Below are positions 48,927-61,573 of a stretch of DNA of 64,000 nt, piece by piece. The notes beneath the pieces are model-generated. The model was given only the letters and a program-made list of their open reading frames with translations. It had not been told where the DNA came from and made no database searches. A program made the position numbers and the translations under genes. Origin of the DNA: Ustulina deusta (lineage: Eukaryota > Ascomycota > Sordariomycetes > Xylariales > Xylariaceae); assembly GCA_023159155.1 (NCBI GenBank), contig JAJNNX010000012.1, positions 744,001 through 808,000 of the forward strand, written 5' to 3'. Within the stretch, counting starts at the first letter, position 1. Every line of letters begins with the position of its first letter.

Positions 48927-51900
48927 CTCGTACAATCCGATTTGCAAGGATTGGCCACTTAAGCTCTAATAAACTCGGAGTGAAAATCAGACGAAGATGA
49001 AAATTGACGACAAAAAGCCGACGTCGAAGTAAGAAGGGAGGTCATATGAGCCCATGATCTCTCCCATCGCAGGCGCGGTCGTTGCCATATGTTATATACC
49101 GCGCTACACGCTACATACCACATCCCTACCTCTCGCATTCAACAGCCAACAGCCAACAGCCAACGCGACGTATCCGCGCTGCAGAGCTACTCGGCAGAAA
49201 TCACAACGGGATTCGCTGGGTGCACGGGTTGAGCTCTGTACTTACACTCATAACGCAACCCCCAGGGAGCATTTCGATGCCACTTAACACGGCACTTATT
49301 CATTTCCCCCAGCTTCCGTATCCTCCGTCCTACAGCATCTAATCATGGGAGATGGAAGGTCGTACCAATAAACGCCACGTAATAATTACCCGTTCTAGGA
49401 CCCGATCATCTCTTACAAGACGTCTTATTATTTACAAACCTCCATCGTTACTTCTAACGGACAGACAAGCCTGGGTAATGTAGCAATGCCCAGGCCTCTG
49501 GTAGAAGTCGACAATGCCTCCATCCGGATAGGGGGTGAGTCGCCGAGCCTAGGCAATATACTCGGTCGCTTAGGACGAGAGCCGGGGAGAAAGGTGAAGT
49601 AGGTAGATGGCGCCTCCACCTCTGTCGACATGGCGCCAAGACCCAGCCCAGCGGAAATGCGGACCCCGGAATATGTCCTGTCTGCAAGTCATCGCGTTGT
49701 TGGGCTGCGAGCAGGTTACATTGTGCCTATACCGCTTCCCCCGGATACCACCACAGTCCAATGCGGGGTCAGGACCCTCGACCTCGTCCGGTACTAGATA
49801 GATACACCAAGAAAAGGCGTGGTGACCCCGGCCAATGTCGCTTCTCCAATATGTTTGTAAGCAGGCATGGGGTTGCTTGTAGCTGTTGGGGTTCGCTTTG
49901 GTTGGTCAATTGGGCGTTGCTTCATCGTCGAATGGGTAGTGTAGCTCACGGCGATGGACGGTGAGACGGAGACGTACTGCTAGTTCTGTCGACAATACTT
50001 GGAGTCGGCAGCTGGAGATAGGTAAATAAAGTCATCATGCAGGCTGTAATGACGTATTTTTGTATGCTTCTTGCTATGTGGATTGCCCTCGCTCGTTGGA
50101 GATAATAGAGTTTCTACTCCAGTATTATGCTATAGATAGAATGCAGGGCTTCATGGCGAGTCGCATTCGCGTACAATTTTCCCACCTTGCATATCGCTTG
50201 CTGCTTGCTTGTTGAAATGGTTCCATCGTCCCGGTAGTGAGATGGACTACGGTTAGAATCATGAATGAGCAGGTGCACTCACGCACCAGGAAAAGTGGCT
50301 CAACAAAACGCCAGATGAAAAATGCAGACTTCCCAGACTGACGTCCACACAAACTGCTGATTTACGTCTTCAATCGTCGAAAAGCCGGGAGACAAAATGA
50401 AGTGAAGGACTCGATGAAGAAAGTTGTGCGACGGGTATACTAATGCATGCAACCTGCCGAGTGATGATGCACCACGCCGCCCACGAGATAAACGCGACGG
50501 CTAGAAGGTTTCTAGAAGAAGCGGGCTTTCTCTCCAATCCAATGCATGTGATTTGGGTTGTAAATGCACCCTATGTAGGCTTCTGTGCCTTCACAACCCA
50601 ACTCAACGACTTCGTCTCCTTCGACCAACTGCCTCGACAACCGCACGTACGCTAACACGAAGAAAAATACGATCTCACGCGCCGTTGTCGGCAAGAAACT
50701 ACTCTATTCGGCACAAGATAGTGCCAGCTAGCTGACGAGACACTGTATTGTGGCTTGCTACAAATGCTCACTACTTGAGCACGCCACTCAGCCACCATTC
50801 AGGGAGTATGAAACCACCCGGCTCGCCCCCCTCTCAACGGGCACTTGTCAACTCAATGCGGTGGAAGTGTGACACCACCGAAGATGGGATGATGATAGAA
50901 AAAGAAATCAAGGTGAGACGATGAGCATACGAGCCTATGCCTCTCGTTTCCGCCGAGCCCAATCAGGGCCGGCCCCCTCGTCTAGTCTTGCGTACTTGGA
51001 GGTTGCATCACGCTATTATAATAATATAACTCACACCGCGGCGTGATGCTCGTTCAGACCTCTCTCAGCCAGCGCCGATGAGCTAGCAACATTTCTAAGC
51101 CCCGACGACGACGCCTGTCTTGGCAAGTTCTAGAATACGTAGGTACCTATTCCATCCAACATGGCACTCGCTTGCTATCTGGTTTTCTCACTCCGTTCCC
51201 GTGTGCAACTCGCTCGTGATTCGAGAGGCCGATGGCGCTTCAAGTCTCACCACACCGATCATCCCATTTCTAGCATAGATAGTGAAGCACCCACTCTGCT
51301 TCACCACAGCAAACCATAATGGTTAAGGGCCCTTGCGTCAAAATACTGACTGGCATTATCCCTAACGGGGTATGTCTCCAATGCTGTATACACTCCTATC
51401 CGAGCAATACATCTTCGCCGTCGGTAAGCAATCACTTCGTCTCAACCATCGCGAGTCTTGCCGCAGAAAGACACTCTAGTATAGTATCCCACTCCCACCA
51501 CTCCCCCAAGTCTCTCAGTCAGGTATTGCTTCGTTTGCTAATAAGTAAGACAGGCATTGCAGATGTCTCACGGCTCAAATATATTGATCTCGGGCAGACC
51601 TAGGCTTGTTCAAGCAAAAAAAAGCATGCTAGCTTAGACGTGAAGTAGGATTCGTCTCAGTAGTCATCACGATCATAGGGTGAGGCTAGTCTACTACTGG
51701 AGAACATTGGGAGGTCTCTTGATATTCCACTTCACGCCACAAGAAACACCTCGTTACTCCAGGCACGATACTGTAGCATTTCAGGCTACTCCCGATTTCT
51801 TTTTGATCTAGAGCTCCGTAGGATCTATACGGTTTCGGGAAAGCCACGTTGGTAGTTGAAAGCGAAAATTGGTCACGGCATCCTGTGTTTTGGGAGATGG

Positions 51901-52273
51901 CCAGAGTGCCAGAATATAATTCTCAGGCTCGTCGTCATCAGCTAGTTTATGTCTTTAGAGGGAGGTTGCCGGCGACGTGCAACCTGTAAGATGAACCGAT
52001 ATAGGTATACATACGATGCATGAAGTATACAAGAACTATCGGTGACACGTACTGCCGAGAAACTCTACAGATATTTGTACCTCATAGTATATCCTGTTCA
52101 GCTATCGCCTCGCGGCGTTGCGCTCATCTAAATCGTGAACTTGCATGACATAAGTAGCCCTCCCAAGTCCCCATCGCCTCTTTCTCTTTGACCGGCTCTT
52201 CAAAAAAAACAAAAAAAGATTTTAAATAAAAATAATAATAAAAAATAATAAAAAATAAAAACCCCCGCATTAT
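48927..52273. other. Non-coding spacer with no supported gene
   Basis: 3.3 kb between the SatP start and the end of the acidic protein gene. Contains a (CAACAGC)3-type repeat near 49141-49163 in the SatP promoter and a very A/T-rich tail (52200-52260) that is probably the 3' end region of the minus-strand gene to the right. Short overlapping frames only; none has a recognisable motif. Confidence 0.45.
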
Positions 52274-52998
52274 TTACAAATCCCCAGCCGAGCCCTGACT
52301 TCTGTTGTAACCTCTGAGGCTCTGCAGTAATCCAGCCATGCGTAAGCGCAACTTGCCAGATTTCGTAGCGTCTGGAGAGATAGCAGGCGAATGGGGTGAC
52401 GTGTGGTCCAGCGACGAAAGAGACGTCGAGGCACTTGATGGGGCGCCCATGACCTCCGTCGGCCGACCTACAATGCATCATCCCCCAACGTTAACTTCTT
52501 CTGTCTTTTCGTGATGCCGTCGGCTCTAGTATCTCGCATGGGGAAACGAAATTACGTACGGATGTTTCCCGCGCCGCCGATTCCATAGCCTCGGAACTGC
52601 GCGTCGCCCTCCACAACGTCGTCGTCGTCATCGTCGTCGTCGTCGTCTTCTTCCTCTTCCTCTTCAACCTCGCTCCCATCATCCGAGCCCCGGCGCCGCA
52701 TTGGCGAACCACGCACGTACTCGCGGGTCGTGTCTGCGCGTGCGGTCGGAGCGCCAGTTCTGGCCGGCCGGAGGTTTGCTACGGATACCGTGCGCACGAT
52801 CGCCAGCCGACCTTGTATGCGCACGCGGAGAGGACGTTGCCGGCGCGGCAGAAGATGGTTTGTCTCCGCGTCCAAGTTGACGAGTGGAACGGCCTCGTCG
52901 TGGGGAATGCTCGTTCTGCCATAATTGCGAGCACAGAGGCGAGTAGGCAGCCCGTTTCCCCGCTGGGTTGGTGACGTGAACGGCCGGGAGTGCATCAT
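52274..52998 (-). CDS. Small acidic/basic protein with a GGAGNIRRP motif, two exons
   Basis: Exons on the minus strand: 52998..52560 and 52467..52274, giving 210 aa. The intron is 92 nt, with a GTACGT donor and TAG acceptor, phase 1; the split arginine codon rebuilds GIGGAGNIRRPTEVMG. The first ~100 residues are Arg/Pro/Ser-rich. Then comes an uninterrupted acidic run (six Glu followed by ten Asp after a short lead), the GGAGNIRRPTE motif, a Ser-rich stretch and a short basic amphipathic end (GKLRLRMAGLLQSLRGY). The GGAGNI motif recalls the glycine-rich repeats of the DUF3602/Par32 group, but here it occurs once, so the assignment is tentative. A second frame (52679-53032) also looks protein-like for the N-terminal half, so an extra frame-changing intron upstream cannot be excluded. 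No function is proposed. Confidence 0.55.
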
Positions 52999-54264
52999 CA
53001 GGTAGGTGGGTGGGCAGGTAGGCTGTATACAAATTCGCAGCAACTTGAGGGACCAGCCGAGATGTGAACGGTGCGATTGGCTCTAATTAAGCTAAATTTT
53101 TCAGAGACGTGTACATCCCCCCCATTGTACGATCGAGGCCACATTTGGCTTCTTCATGTTTCACGCATGTCTAGAAGAAAAGAAAGTCCTAAATGAAGAA
53201 AGGGGTAGGTACAACGTACACTATAAGGACGTAGGTAAGCCCCATCGAAACATTACAGGCCAATAGCCCGTGATGGGATACCTAGAGACGATTCCAGCGC
53301 CATAGTACCATGGAATGGAGGCCGTTGTCGATCCTGGCAGAGGGTAGCAGTAATGGCGTCCAATAACCTACTAGTCTAGCTCAACGGTTTAGCTTTCAGC
53401 TGCACGAGAATGACACTGGGAAAAGGCACGTGTCTTAGGGCCGATACGAGGTTTCATCGACTTCATTAAGTGGCAGTAGACATTTAGTCTAGAGTCGTTG
53501 TCGTCTGGTGAGTTACATAAGTCTGCCGCAGTATCTACAGATATTCTACAGATATTTCCTAATATGGATACTCCTCAATCGTCATTCTCTTCTCATTGGC
53601 TGTACTCAGGAACTCTACATATGAGATCTATCTTACAAAAATACTGCACGAATGCTACAATGATACGGGGGATTCTATAACTCCATAGAATTGTGTGCGA
53701 CTTTGTGGCCTTCACGACGGGATTGAAGTTCTCGCCACTGAGAGTAATCAAGGGGAATGTTGGATTATGGAAGTTGGTTGCCTCCTTACGCTGGGGCCAA
53801 AGAGTAAGCCTTGAGGCGGTGTAAAAACGTATGTACTGCATCTACCTGCCAGGTCCATCACCTTCTCTCATACAATTGCTTTAGTTGCCTGATGTTAGAT
53901 AACAGATGACGCTGGCCTATTTGTTGATTCCGCCAATTTCCACGAGAAATTACACATCATACCTAGGTATTGCACTAGTTTTCTTTTACTTTTCTTAAAT
54001 GCATACACACACACGCACACACAGAGAGACAGAGAGAGAGAGAGGTTCTGCCAAGCTCTCTCCTATCCCCAGAGACTTCGCTGGATGGATTGACATCCAT
54101 CCTATCACATCAAGCTGCCTACTAACCCTAGCCGAAAATTGGCCTTCAATCGAGCGACTTAAGATGGGGATGCTGCAAGGAGATATGAAAAAAGCGTTGC
54201 CCAGCCTGCGCCATATTATTCGTTTACTCCAATTATCTACATACCTCCTCCACTAAAGAGAGGG
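52999..54264. other. Non-coding spacer
   Basis: No supported gene. Contains an AC/AG simple repeat at 54004-54044 just before the HET relic. Short frames only. The missing N-terminus of the HET relic may extend into the right end. Confidence 0.45.
54004..54044. repeat. Compound (AC)n(AG)n repeat
   Basis: Imperfect ACAC run changing into AGAG, about 40 nt, in non-coding sequence upstream of the HET relic. Confidence 0.85.
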
Positions 54265-54978
54265 ATGTTGTTTTTAATCGCATTGCTGCCGGTATTAACG
54301 CCAGCTCGCAACTTGCGGCTCTTATACATATGGGGTGGTAGTCCTAGTGGGCTAGAGAGGCAGATCCAATTATTGCGCCAAGCGCTGAGCAAGTGTCCAG
54401 ATGCAATCCAACCGAGAGAGAAAGCGCGACGACATCTTCGGCTCGCGTTGGGGATTCTCGTCTTGCGTGTTGATGCGCTACATATGAATCAGCCGGGCTG
54501 CGTCGAGCACAGCGCGCAAGTGTAGTTCATGTGCAGCATTTATTCCGCAGTGGCAAACGCTTTGGCGAAGATCCAGACGATGTACGAAGTTGTATGGTTC
54601 CTGTCCTGGAGGGTGTTGTTCGAAAGTGCTGTGATCTAGGCCAACCTGAAGAATTCATGGGACTCCGCAACCGAGAAATCAAGGCCTGGGATCGCATCGC
54701 ACAAATTGCCGACGAAGACTGAATTGCTGCCAGCCCTTTCCTCCGAGTTCCCATGGGGTTGTCGTGTTTGGATTGGCTATCTAGGAGCTAGTACGATCGA
54801 GGCAGCCTACATACCATCGTCCTTGGGCAGCGCATTGTCCATTTGGACTGTTCATTGGGAGATAGTGAAGGGACTCGTTCCTCCAAGTACGGCATTTAAC
54901 GTTCGTCTAACCCGTTTCTCTCCCACTGCGACAAACGCTGTCCGACCCTCGTCAATGTCGACATGCTGTGCCATTTGA
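54265..54978 (+). pseudogene. Decayed HET (heterokaryon incompatibility) domain gene
   Basis: Intact HET domains control non-self recognition between fungal strains. Here pieces of the domain appear in order but in broken frames. In frame 1: LYIWGG (from 54322, the YxALSYxWG element), then LRVDALHMNQ (the WIDALCINQ element), then HSAQV, a TAG stop at 54523-54525 where family members have a Gln, and FMCSIYSAVANA (the QMxxIYxxA element). The reading then continues better in frame 3 as FGEDPDDV (the VWLGEDPDD element) to IADED and a TGA, and then again in frame 1 as SSEFPWGCRVWI (the PWFxRxWxxQE element). One nonsense and two offsetting frameshifts mean it cannot encode a full protein. CAG to TAG is the change expected from repeat-induced point mutation (RIP), but one site proves nothing. 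Confidence 0.7.
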
Positions 54979-57046
54979 AATACAGACGACGTGAAATCCC
55001 GGGGTCAATTACCAGTATCGCCATCGCTAAATAGAACCGACTACAAGTTTGCATGCTTGGAGACACAGGACACGCTACTATCGATGCTTGGCTTCGTATA
55101 GGGTCTGAAGGCGGATGAACTGGTGCGACCGATTGATTATCAGTGGTAATTTGAGATGTTGGCCCTGTGATGGAGATCATGCTGTCGCGTGGGGGTCTTG
55201 ATACATCTCTCTCTCTCTCTCACAACAACCTACAGCCTCTGAACCATTATTTCCGGTGCTGGCTGGCCAACGCCTCCGGGCGTGAGGGAATCAAGGATTA
55301 GATATGCGCGCAGATGGTCTGACCATAATCATTGGATGCAACAGGGTCGACGTTGTGTCAGCAGTGGCTTTGGTCTATTATACGGCCATGTCCGTGAGTC
55401 AAACGTTACCAGTCGAGCCTTTAGCTATCCACACCCAACCGATGTTAAACGAAGGCAAAAGAGGTGATGATATACGAGAGTCCCGGCTACCGCCTGCGAG
55501 TACCGGGGAAGCGGAGAAGCTAGAATCGAGGCCAATGAGTCTGGAAACTTACTAGCTTGTTATACGGGATCCGGTTGCTACAAGGAGTGATTCGAACACA
55601 AGTGTCAAGGACGCACTGACTGTTGGATCTTTCGCGCTGCACCTTGTTCACTGCGCCTTTTCGTTAGAGAATACTTTGTTAAAAATATAGAGTTGATGCA
55701 TCTAAGTACTAAACCTCGGAATCCACATCCGAGCTTCATCCCAGGAACATTAAAAAGAATTAAAAATTAAAATTAAAAAAAAAGGTGGCAACGTCTGTGG
55801 TCTTGGAAATGGAGACAGCTAAGTCCCAAAACTTCTAGAAAACGGAGATAGCTTAGTCCTAGCTATCTTTGACGTACAGATACGGGATACCTACCCTCAA
55901 AGCAAAGGATGAAGTCCAAAGCTTAATTAGGAACTAGGTCCGCTTATGCAACTGATTATCAAGGTGGGGAGTATAATTGTCCCTGCCAAGATCGAGATGT
56001 CAACTTTTTTTTTCTCAATTCCGGCTTATATCCGGTACGTCCTCGGGTATCATTCCACCTCTCGGCATCACAGTACCGGGACCCCAGACAACTTTGCTAT
56101 CTATCTAATGCGTAGATAGTCTAAGTACATGAATAACGATTCGAAGACATGACATCATATACACGGTTTCCCATTACTAATTATTCGCCATCAATCGTTG
56201 GTATGGATTCAGATCAGGTCAGAAACCAATGACGAGCTTTCCGGCTCTCCAACGCGGTGGCGGCGATCCATTTCCGAGAAGCAATTCAGAGGCTCCCGAA
56301 GTCGGTATGCGAATTATCGCTGACGAGCCAACAACGGCTCTGCGGCAACGTGGGTAGGTAGCGGTGGAATGAACACCGCCTCCAGTTCGCGAATAACAGT
56401 TCTCCCGTTGACACCAAACATTAACCTCTCGCTAGTCTTGCTTCGAACATGTTCAGAGTACGCTAGGGTATTCCCATCCCCGGTCCATATCTCTGCCCAA
56501 GTCCCACCGGTGCGGGTCGTCGTCAGATTGCCCTAGCGGTTAACCTAGGATGCGAACGCGGGATGTGGGTTTCGTTGATAGATGTGTCAGTCAAAGCTCC
56601 GGTCCAGGGGGGGGGAGTCTCCTTACGGGCGGCGTTCCGAGCAAATTCTTTTCGCCTCTGTTCAATGTTGGTCATACTCTGTTAATAATCAAAGCGCCCT
56701 TCGATCTACATTTCCCCCGGTCAGCCAGGTAGTAAGTAAGCGTGGTGTCTTCGATTTTCCTATATGAATAGCCTAGATAGTACACAGACTCTCTAATACA
56801 TAGTCGTTCGTCTCCATTTTCATCTTGGCATGATAGCCATTGCATTGGAGTTGAATAATATCTTGTTATTAGATACAATCCATCAGCAATTCGCAAAAAG
56901 TCTGCCGTGATAAGCAAGAGCCTTCTGATCTTTATCACCAGTGAAAGTGAATTTCCTGCAGAATATCAACCTCGATTTAATGAAAAGGTTCTGATCCGTG
57001 GAGTACGCCCTGGGAGTACGACTCATTGGCTTCACATACCGATAAC
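54979..57046. other. Non-coding spacer upstream of the MCT-like transporter
   Basis: Contains a short CT run at 55207-55220, an A-rich patch near 55752-55783, and an AT-rich stretch. A 126-residue C-terminal continuation of the HET relic was not recognisable. No gene supported. Confidence 0.45.
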
Positions 57047-58623
57047 ATGACGACTTCCACCACTTCAAGCTCCAGCGATGGGGAATTACAGATAGACATT
57101 GAGAAGCAGAGCTCCCGAGATGTCACGAGGCAAGGACAACCGCAAGCACAACGGGAGGTGGTATCGAAGGGTGACGACGAAGACGACCAATGGAACATCG
57201 AGCCGGAGCCTGAAATTTTCGACACCGAGGCAGGCGGTGCGGCCGGGGTTGTGAACCGGGTGCTTAGCCGGATCTCGACCAACGCCAGCTGGAACCCTGG
57301 ACCGCCGCCGGACGGAGGAAAACAGGCGTGGCTTATGGGTAAGCAAGACCGATGTCTCTCCATTGCGTAGTTTTCCTCGTTCTGTTTTAGGGGAGGGTTA
57401 TATCCATGCCCTGTCAGTCGCATGCTAACAGCGGACTTGTAGTCTTTTGTGGTCACTTGGTCATCACGAACACGTGGGGTTTCATCAACTCATTCGGCGT
57501 CTTCCAAACATACTACATGGAGCTGTTAGGGCGTCCGCCGTCGGACATCTCCTGGATCGGCAGCATCACCGTGTTCCTGACCTTCTTCATCGGCACGTTT
57601 ACGGGCCGCCTGGTTGACGCCGGCTTTCTACGGCCCACCTTGGTCGTCGGGACCGCGTTCCTGGCACTGGGCATCTTCACCACGTCTGCGGCGACGCAAT
57701 ACTGGCACCTCCTCCTCGCACAGGGCCTGACCATAGGCCTCGGATGCGGGATCCTGTTTTGCGCGGCCATCACGACCGTCGCCACGTACTTCAGCTCGAA
57801 GCGCTCCTTCGCCATCGGCCTCAGCGCTTCCGGCACCGTCACGGGCGGTCTCATCTATCCCGCCATGGCCCGCCAGCTGTTGCCGACTATCGGATTTGCT
57901 TGGACCATTCGTGCCATGGGTCTCGTCATGGTGGTCACGATGCTCTTCGTCCTCGCGTTCATGCGGTCGCGTGTTCCCCCGCGCCGCACCGGCTCTCTCG
58001 TCGAATTGTCGGCATTCCATGAGTTGGAGTATACCTTCTATGCTCTAGGGATGTTCCTCAACTTCTGGGGAGTATACCTGCCCGTCTACTACCTCGGCGC
58101 ATATAGTCGTAATCCCGCCTTCGTTCATCCCTCGCTTTCATACGTGGACTCCCTCAACTTGGTGTTGATCCTTAACGGCGTCAGTATCTTCGGCCGGTTG
58201 CTGCCCAACCACCTCGCTGACCGCTACGGCCCTCTTAACATGCTAACTCCTTTCGCTCTGCTCGGCGGCGTCACGATATTCGCTTGGATGGTCGTCGATA
58301 CTTCTACTAAGATATATGTTTGGGCCGCATTCTATGGCATCGCAGCTGGGGGTATCCAGAGCTTGTTCCCGGCGGGACTTAGCTCGTTGACCACGGATCC
58401 GCGCAAGCAGGGAACCCGTATAGGCATGGTGTTTACGATCGTCAGCTTCGCCACGCTGACAGGGAACCCCATCGCCGGGGCCATCATTGCCGCTAACGGT
58501 GGAAGGTATAATGGTGCGCAAGGCTTTGCTGGCACGAGCTTGGTGCTCGGCGCGTCGTTACTCTTTGCGGCAAGGCTTGTGAGAATGAGACGAACCGGCT
58601 CAGGTTGGGCGGTGAAGATATGA
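57047..58623 (+). CDS. MFS monocarboxylate-transporter-like (MCT) protein
   Basis: Exons 57047..57338 and 57443..58623 encode 490 aa. The intron is 104 nt, with a GTAAGC donor, a CTAAC branch site and a TAG acceptor, phase 1. The N-terminus (about 90 residues) is hydrophilic and acidic and ends in PPPDGGKQAWLMV, the diagnostic start of fungal MCT-like carriers. NTWGFINSFGVFQTYYMELL then begins helix 1. About twelve hydrophobic segments follow, with LVDAGFLRPT between helices 2 and 3 and the GRLLPNHLADRYGPLN loop between helices 7 and 8, both typical of this group. It is a plasma-membrane transporter for carboxylates or related small molecules; the actual substrate is not visible. A TTG-initiated extension upstream was rejected in favour of the ATG. 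It lies 1.35 kb upstream of a co-oriented SDR gene, so a shared pathway is possible but unproven. Confidence 0.92.
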
Positions 58624-59974
58624 AGAGTCTTATTAAGCTGAGTCATTTCAGTTTTGTAAGTAGGAGCGTTTTCCTGTCCTCTATACAGCGTTTCTACCGA
58701 GGCAACAGGAGGAAATGCAACAAGGGCTAGATTAGTCTTTGCCGTTTAATAATATTAGGCCTTTCGTATAGCGGTTGCCTCGAGTCTTGTGTAGTCTCCC
58801 GCACTTATTCTAGTTGAAGGTCGCTATACGTCATCTCCACAACCCCTCTCGTATGCAATCACATATATGTCGGTAGATCCATTTCAATCCAGGCGCAGGG
58901 ATGAGTTCAAGCATCTCAGAAAGGAGGGTTGCAGTGCTGAGTCCAGCGGGGGCCATTACGCACATCACGGGACGGGTAAGAGCGCCATCATATGCAGCCA
59001 CTAACGATGGCATTCTTGATGTTACCACCCAAAGAATGAAAGAGGGGTAGAGGACTAATCTCCGAGTTCAGAATCGAACATACCAAAAGCGTTTAGCTAG
59101 CAAGAACATGAACATAACTATCTTGGCTCTTCTCCTCGTAGCAGAGCTACTGTTCTCAAATGCTAGGTCACCGGCTATTCCGTCACCTGTGTATATATTT
59201 AACGTCGTGAAGGGAATTCAGCTACAGCTCTGTTTCGTTTTCCTCCGTAAGACTTACGAGAGCCCAGCGATTATCTTTGCTACTTCGAAAATCGTCTGGT
59301 TTTTCCGTTATGCTCGCCGGTTTCGGACAAATGTATGAGGAATGGTGCAACATTAGCATCAACATTCTGATGTATATGTCGATGAACTGTTATGGTTAAA
59401 TTAAAAATGCTTCTAAAAAAAAAGCTGTAAAGCCAGCCGAATTCGAGGTCTATTATGCAAATGTGAGGTTCCTTCAAAACACCATCATCAAATCATGATC
59501 GGTGCTTGATGGCAGCTTAAAAAAATACGGTATTGGTTAGTCTAGTCTATCTAGGTCTGGTGCCGATTCGGCTTGTTCCTGCTGCCGGAAGCGAATAATT
59601 CGGCCGAGTATTGAAAGCCGTCCAAAGAAGTCGATACCCACTGTCAGATACTAAAATGTAGATACAACATAGGTGGCCTGAATCCGCGTCCTGAATGGAC
59701 GCCTGAGGGTCCTGTAAGCTACAACATGTATTTGACCTCGAACTCTTGCGTCGTAGATCGGCGACATATTGGGGGTCGCCCCCTCCTACAAAAGGCTGAG
59801 ATAGTCCGTGAGAAGATACTACTCTCATAATGCTACACAATCTTCCTCATTTTACATCTCTGACGAGAGCCTTGAAGTCCAGGATTTTCTTAGCGCAACG
59901 GAGCATTCCACGCCATACCCATTGGCATTGCCAGTAGCCCCTCGGAATTTTGATCAAAGATATAAGACACAGCA
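58624..59974. other. Spacer between MCT-like transporter and SDR
   Basis: AT-rich spacer between two co-oriented genes; short frames only (for example 59108-59338, with hydrophobic residues but no motif). Nothing recognisable. Confidence 0.45.
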
Positions 59975-61040
59975 ATGGCCGAATTCGTGATTGCCGACGA
60001 GTCTCTCACCGGCTTGAAGGACAAAGTGATCATCGTGACAGGTGCGATGGCTAATTCTTAGGTTTCATGGAGGCTCGACCCTCTCTTATGAATGTTTAAC
60101 TTACACGAAGCTCTATCCAGGTGGTTCCCTCGGAATCGGGCTTTCAGCAGTCCAACTCCTCCTCTCGCTAGGCGCGTCCGTAGTTAGTGCCGACCTGCGC
60201 GAGCCCGCAGAGGGCGCGGTGAGCTCGCCACAATTCACCTTCTACAAGGCCAACGTAACGAAATGGCAGGAGTTGGTTGGGCTCTTCAAGAAGACCATAG
60301 AACTCCATGGCCAGGTCGACCACGTCTTCTCCAACGCGGGAGTCGGGCCAGAGACCAACTACATCAATGGAATCGAGCTTGACGACAACGGAGATCCGAA
60401 GGAGCCAAACAGCGTCGTGCTTGATGTCAATCTCAAAGGTGCAATCAACACAGCGACCCTCGCGATCCACTATATCCGTCAGAACCCAAGTGGTGGTAGT
60501 CTCGTCATCAATAGCTCTTCCACGGGGTTCCAGCGCTTCCGCGCCGTCGATTATGGTGAATGCCTCCCGACCATCCTTATATCCGTGGCGAGGGAGTGTG
60601 GAAGAGGGCTGCATCCAGTCCAGCTATTTTCTGAACAGGGAAAGACAAGAAGCTAACGGTTGGCAGCGGTGTCCAAACACGGCGCAGTCGGACTAGCGCG
60701 CGGCCTGCATTCAGCGCTCACAGCGCAAAATATCCCGGTGCGCATCAACGCCTTGGCACCCAGTTGGACATCAACCGGCATCGTAGTGGATCAGCTGTTC
60801 AAGCAGTTCGGTGTCTACACCCAGCCGCCGGGCGCAGTTGCGCGGGCAGCCGTGAACCTGATGGCCGACGAGTCACGCCGCGGGCAGATCATACACGTCG
60901 ATCACGGCGTGTACAAAGAAATCGACGAGACGTTCATGCTCACCTATAATACCTTCCCTCACAAGGACACGGCAAGTGAAGACGAGACGATGGGCCGGAT
61001 GGCAAAGCACATAAAGGCCTCCGAAGACGGGAAACAGTGA
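59975..61040 (+). CDS. Short-chain dehydrogenase, extended classical type
   Basis: Exons 59975..60041, 60121..60555 and 60667..61040 encode 291 aa. Introns are 79 and 111 nt, with GTGCGA and GTGAAT donors and CAG acceptors; the second has a CTAAC branch site. Phases fit. Intron 1 splits the glycine codon of the cofactor loop, giving VIIVTGGSLGIGLSA. Other features are DLREP at the end of beta-2 (acidic, NAD-preferring), SNAGVGPETNY, the catalytic Ser in INSSSTGFQRF, and YAVSK supplying Tyr and Lys, created across intron 2. The pattern is closest to the 15-hydroxyprostaglandin-dehydrogenase-like group common in fungi. The C-terminal end (about 45 residues past DHGVYKE) is long for the family. 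Substrate unknown. It may work with the transporter upstream. Confidence 0.9.
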
Positions 61041-61573
61041 GTTCGCATTTGAGGTGTTGCATATTGTCGAGTAAGTGGGTGGATATTGACGATGTAGAAG
61101 AGATGGCGATAATTGACATGCAACCACTATGATGGTTTTTCTCACATACTATTACTCGAGGCTATTCAAGTGTGCATATTGGGATTGGGATATACGCATG
61201 GCCACATTCATGCTTGTTCTCGAGTTGATGCCAGTGTTGCTGGTGCTACTAGGTAGTATAAATTAGCAATCATACCCTGTACCCTGGATTGGTTTGACGC
61301 TAGCGATGTTGAGAGCGCTCACCTACACTACCTAGGCAGGCATCGGGGTGGGTAGACTACCTACGTCCTCTGCTGACACTCTCCTGACCTACAAACTGCC
61401 AGTACCTACTTACTTATGTAGACTAGGTACCTTCTAATTTATTTACTTCTACTCGCTTCCCGAACACTCAACTCTGGATTTTCCAAACACAAGCTCGTGA
61501 TTCTTTCTGCATGTGATGATTATCTTGCAATTGATCGGTCGGCATCACGGGTAACTGCATTGTCAACCTCAAC
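61041..61573. other. Short spacer with TACCTAC copies
   Basis: Non-coding, with several TACCTAC/TAGGTACC copies at about 61325-61440, immediately upstream of the next gene. Confidence 0.5.

Noticed and set aside
56500..56600. Possible tRNA-like stretch
   Set aside because: I could not fold a complete cloverleaf with a T-loop GTTCRA and a proper acceptor stem, so no tRNA is called. A tRNAscan-SE run would decide.
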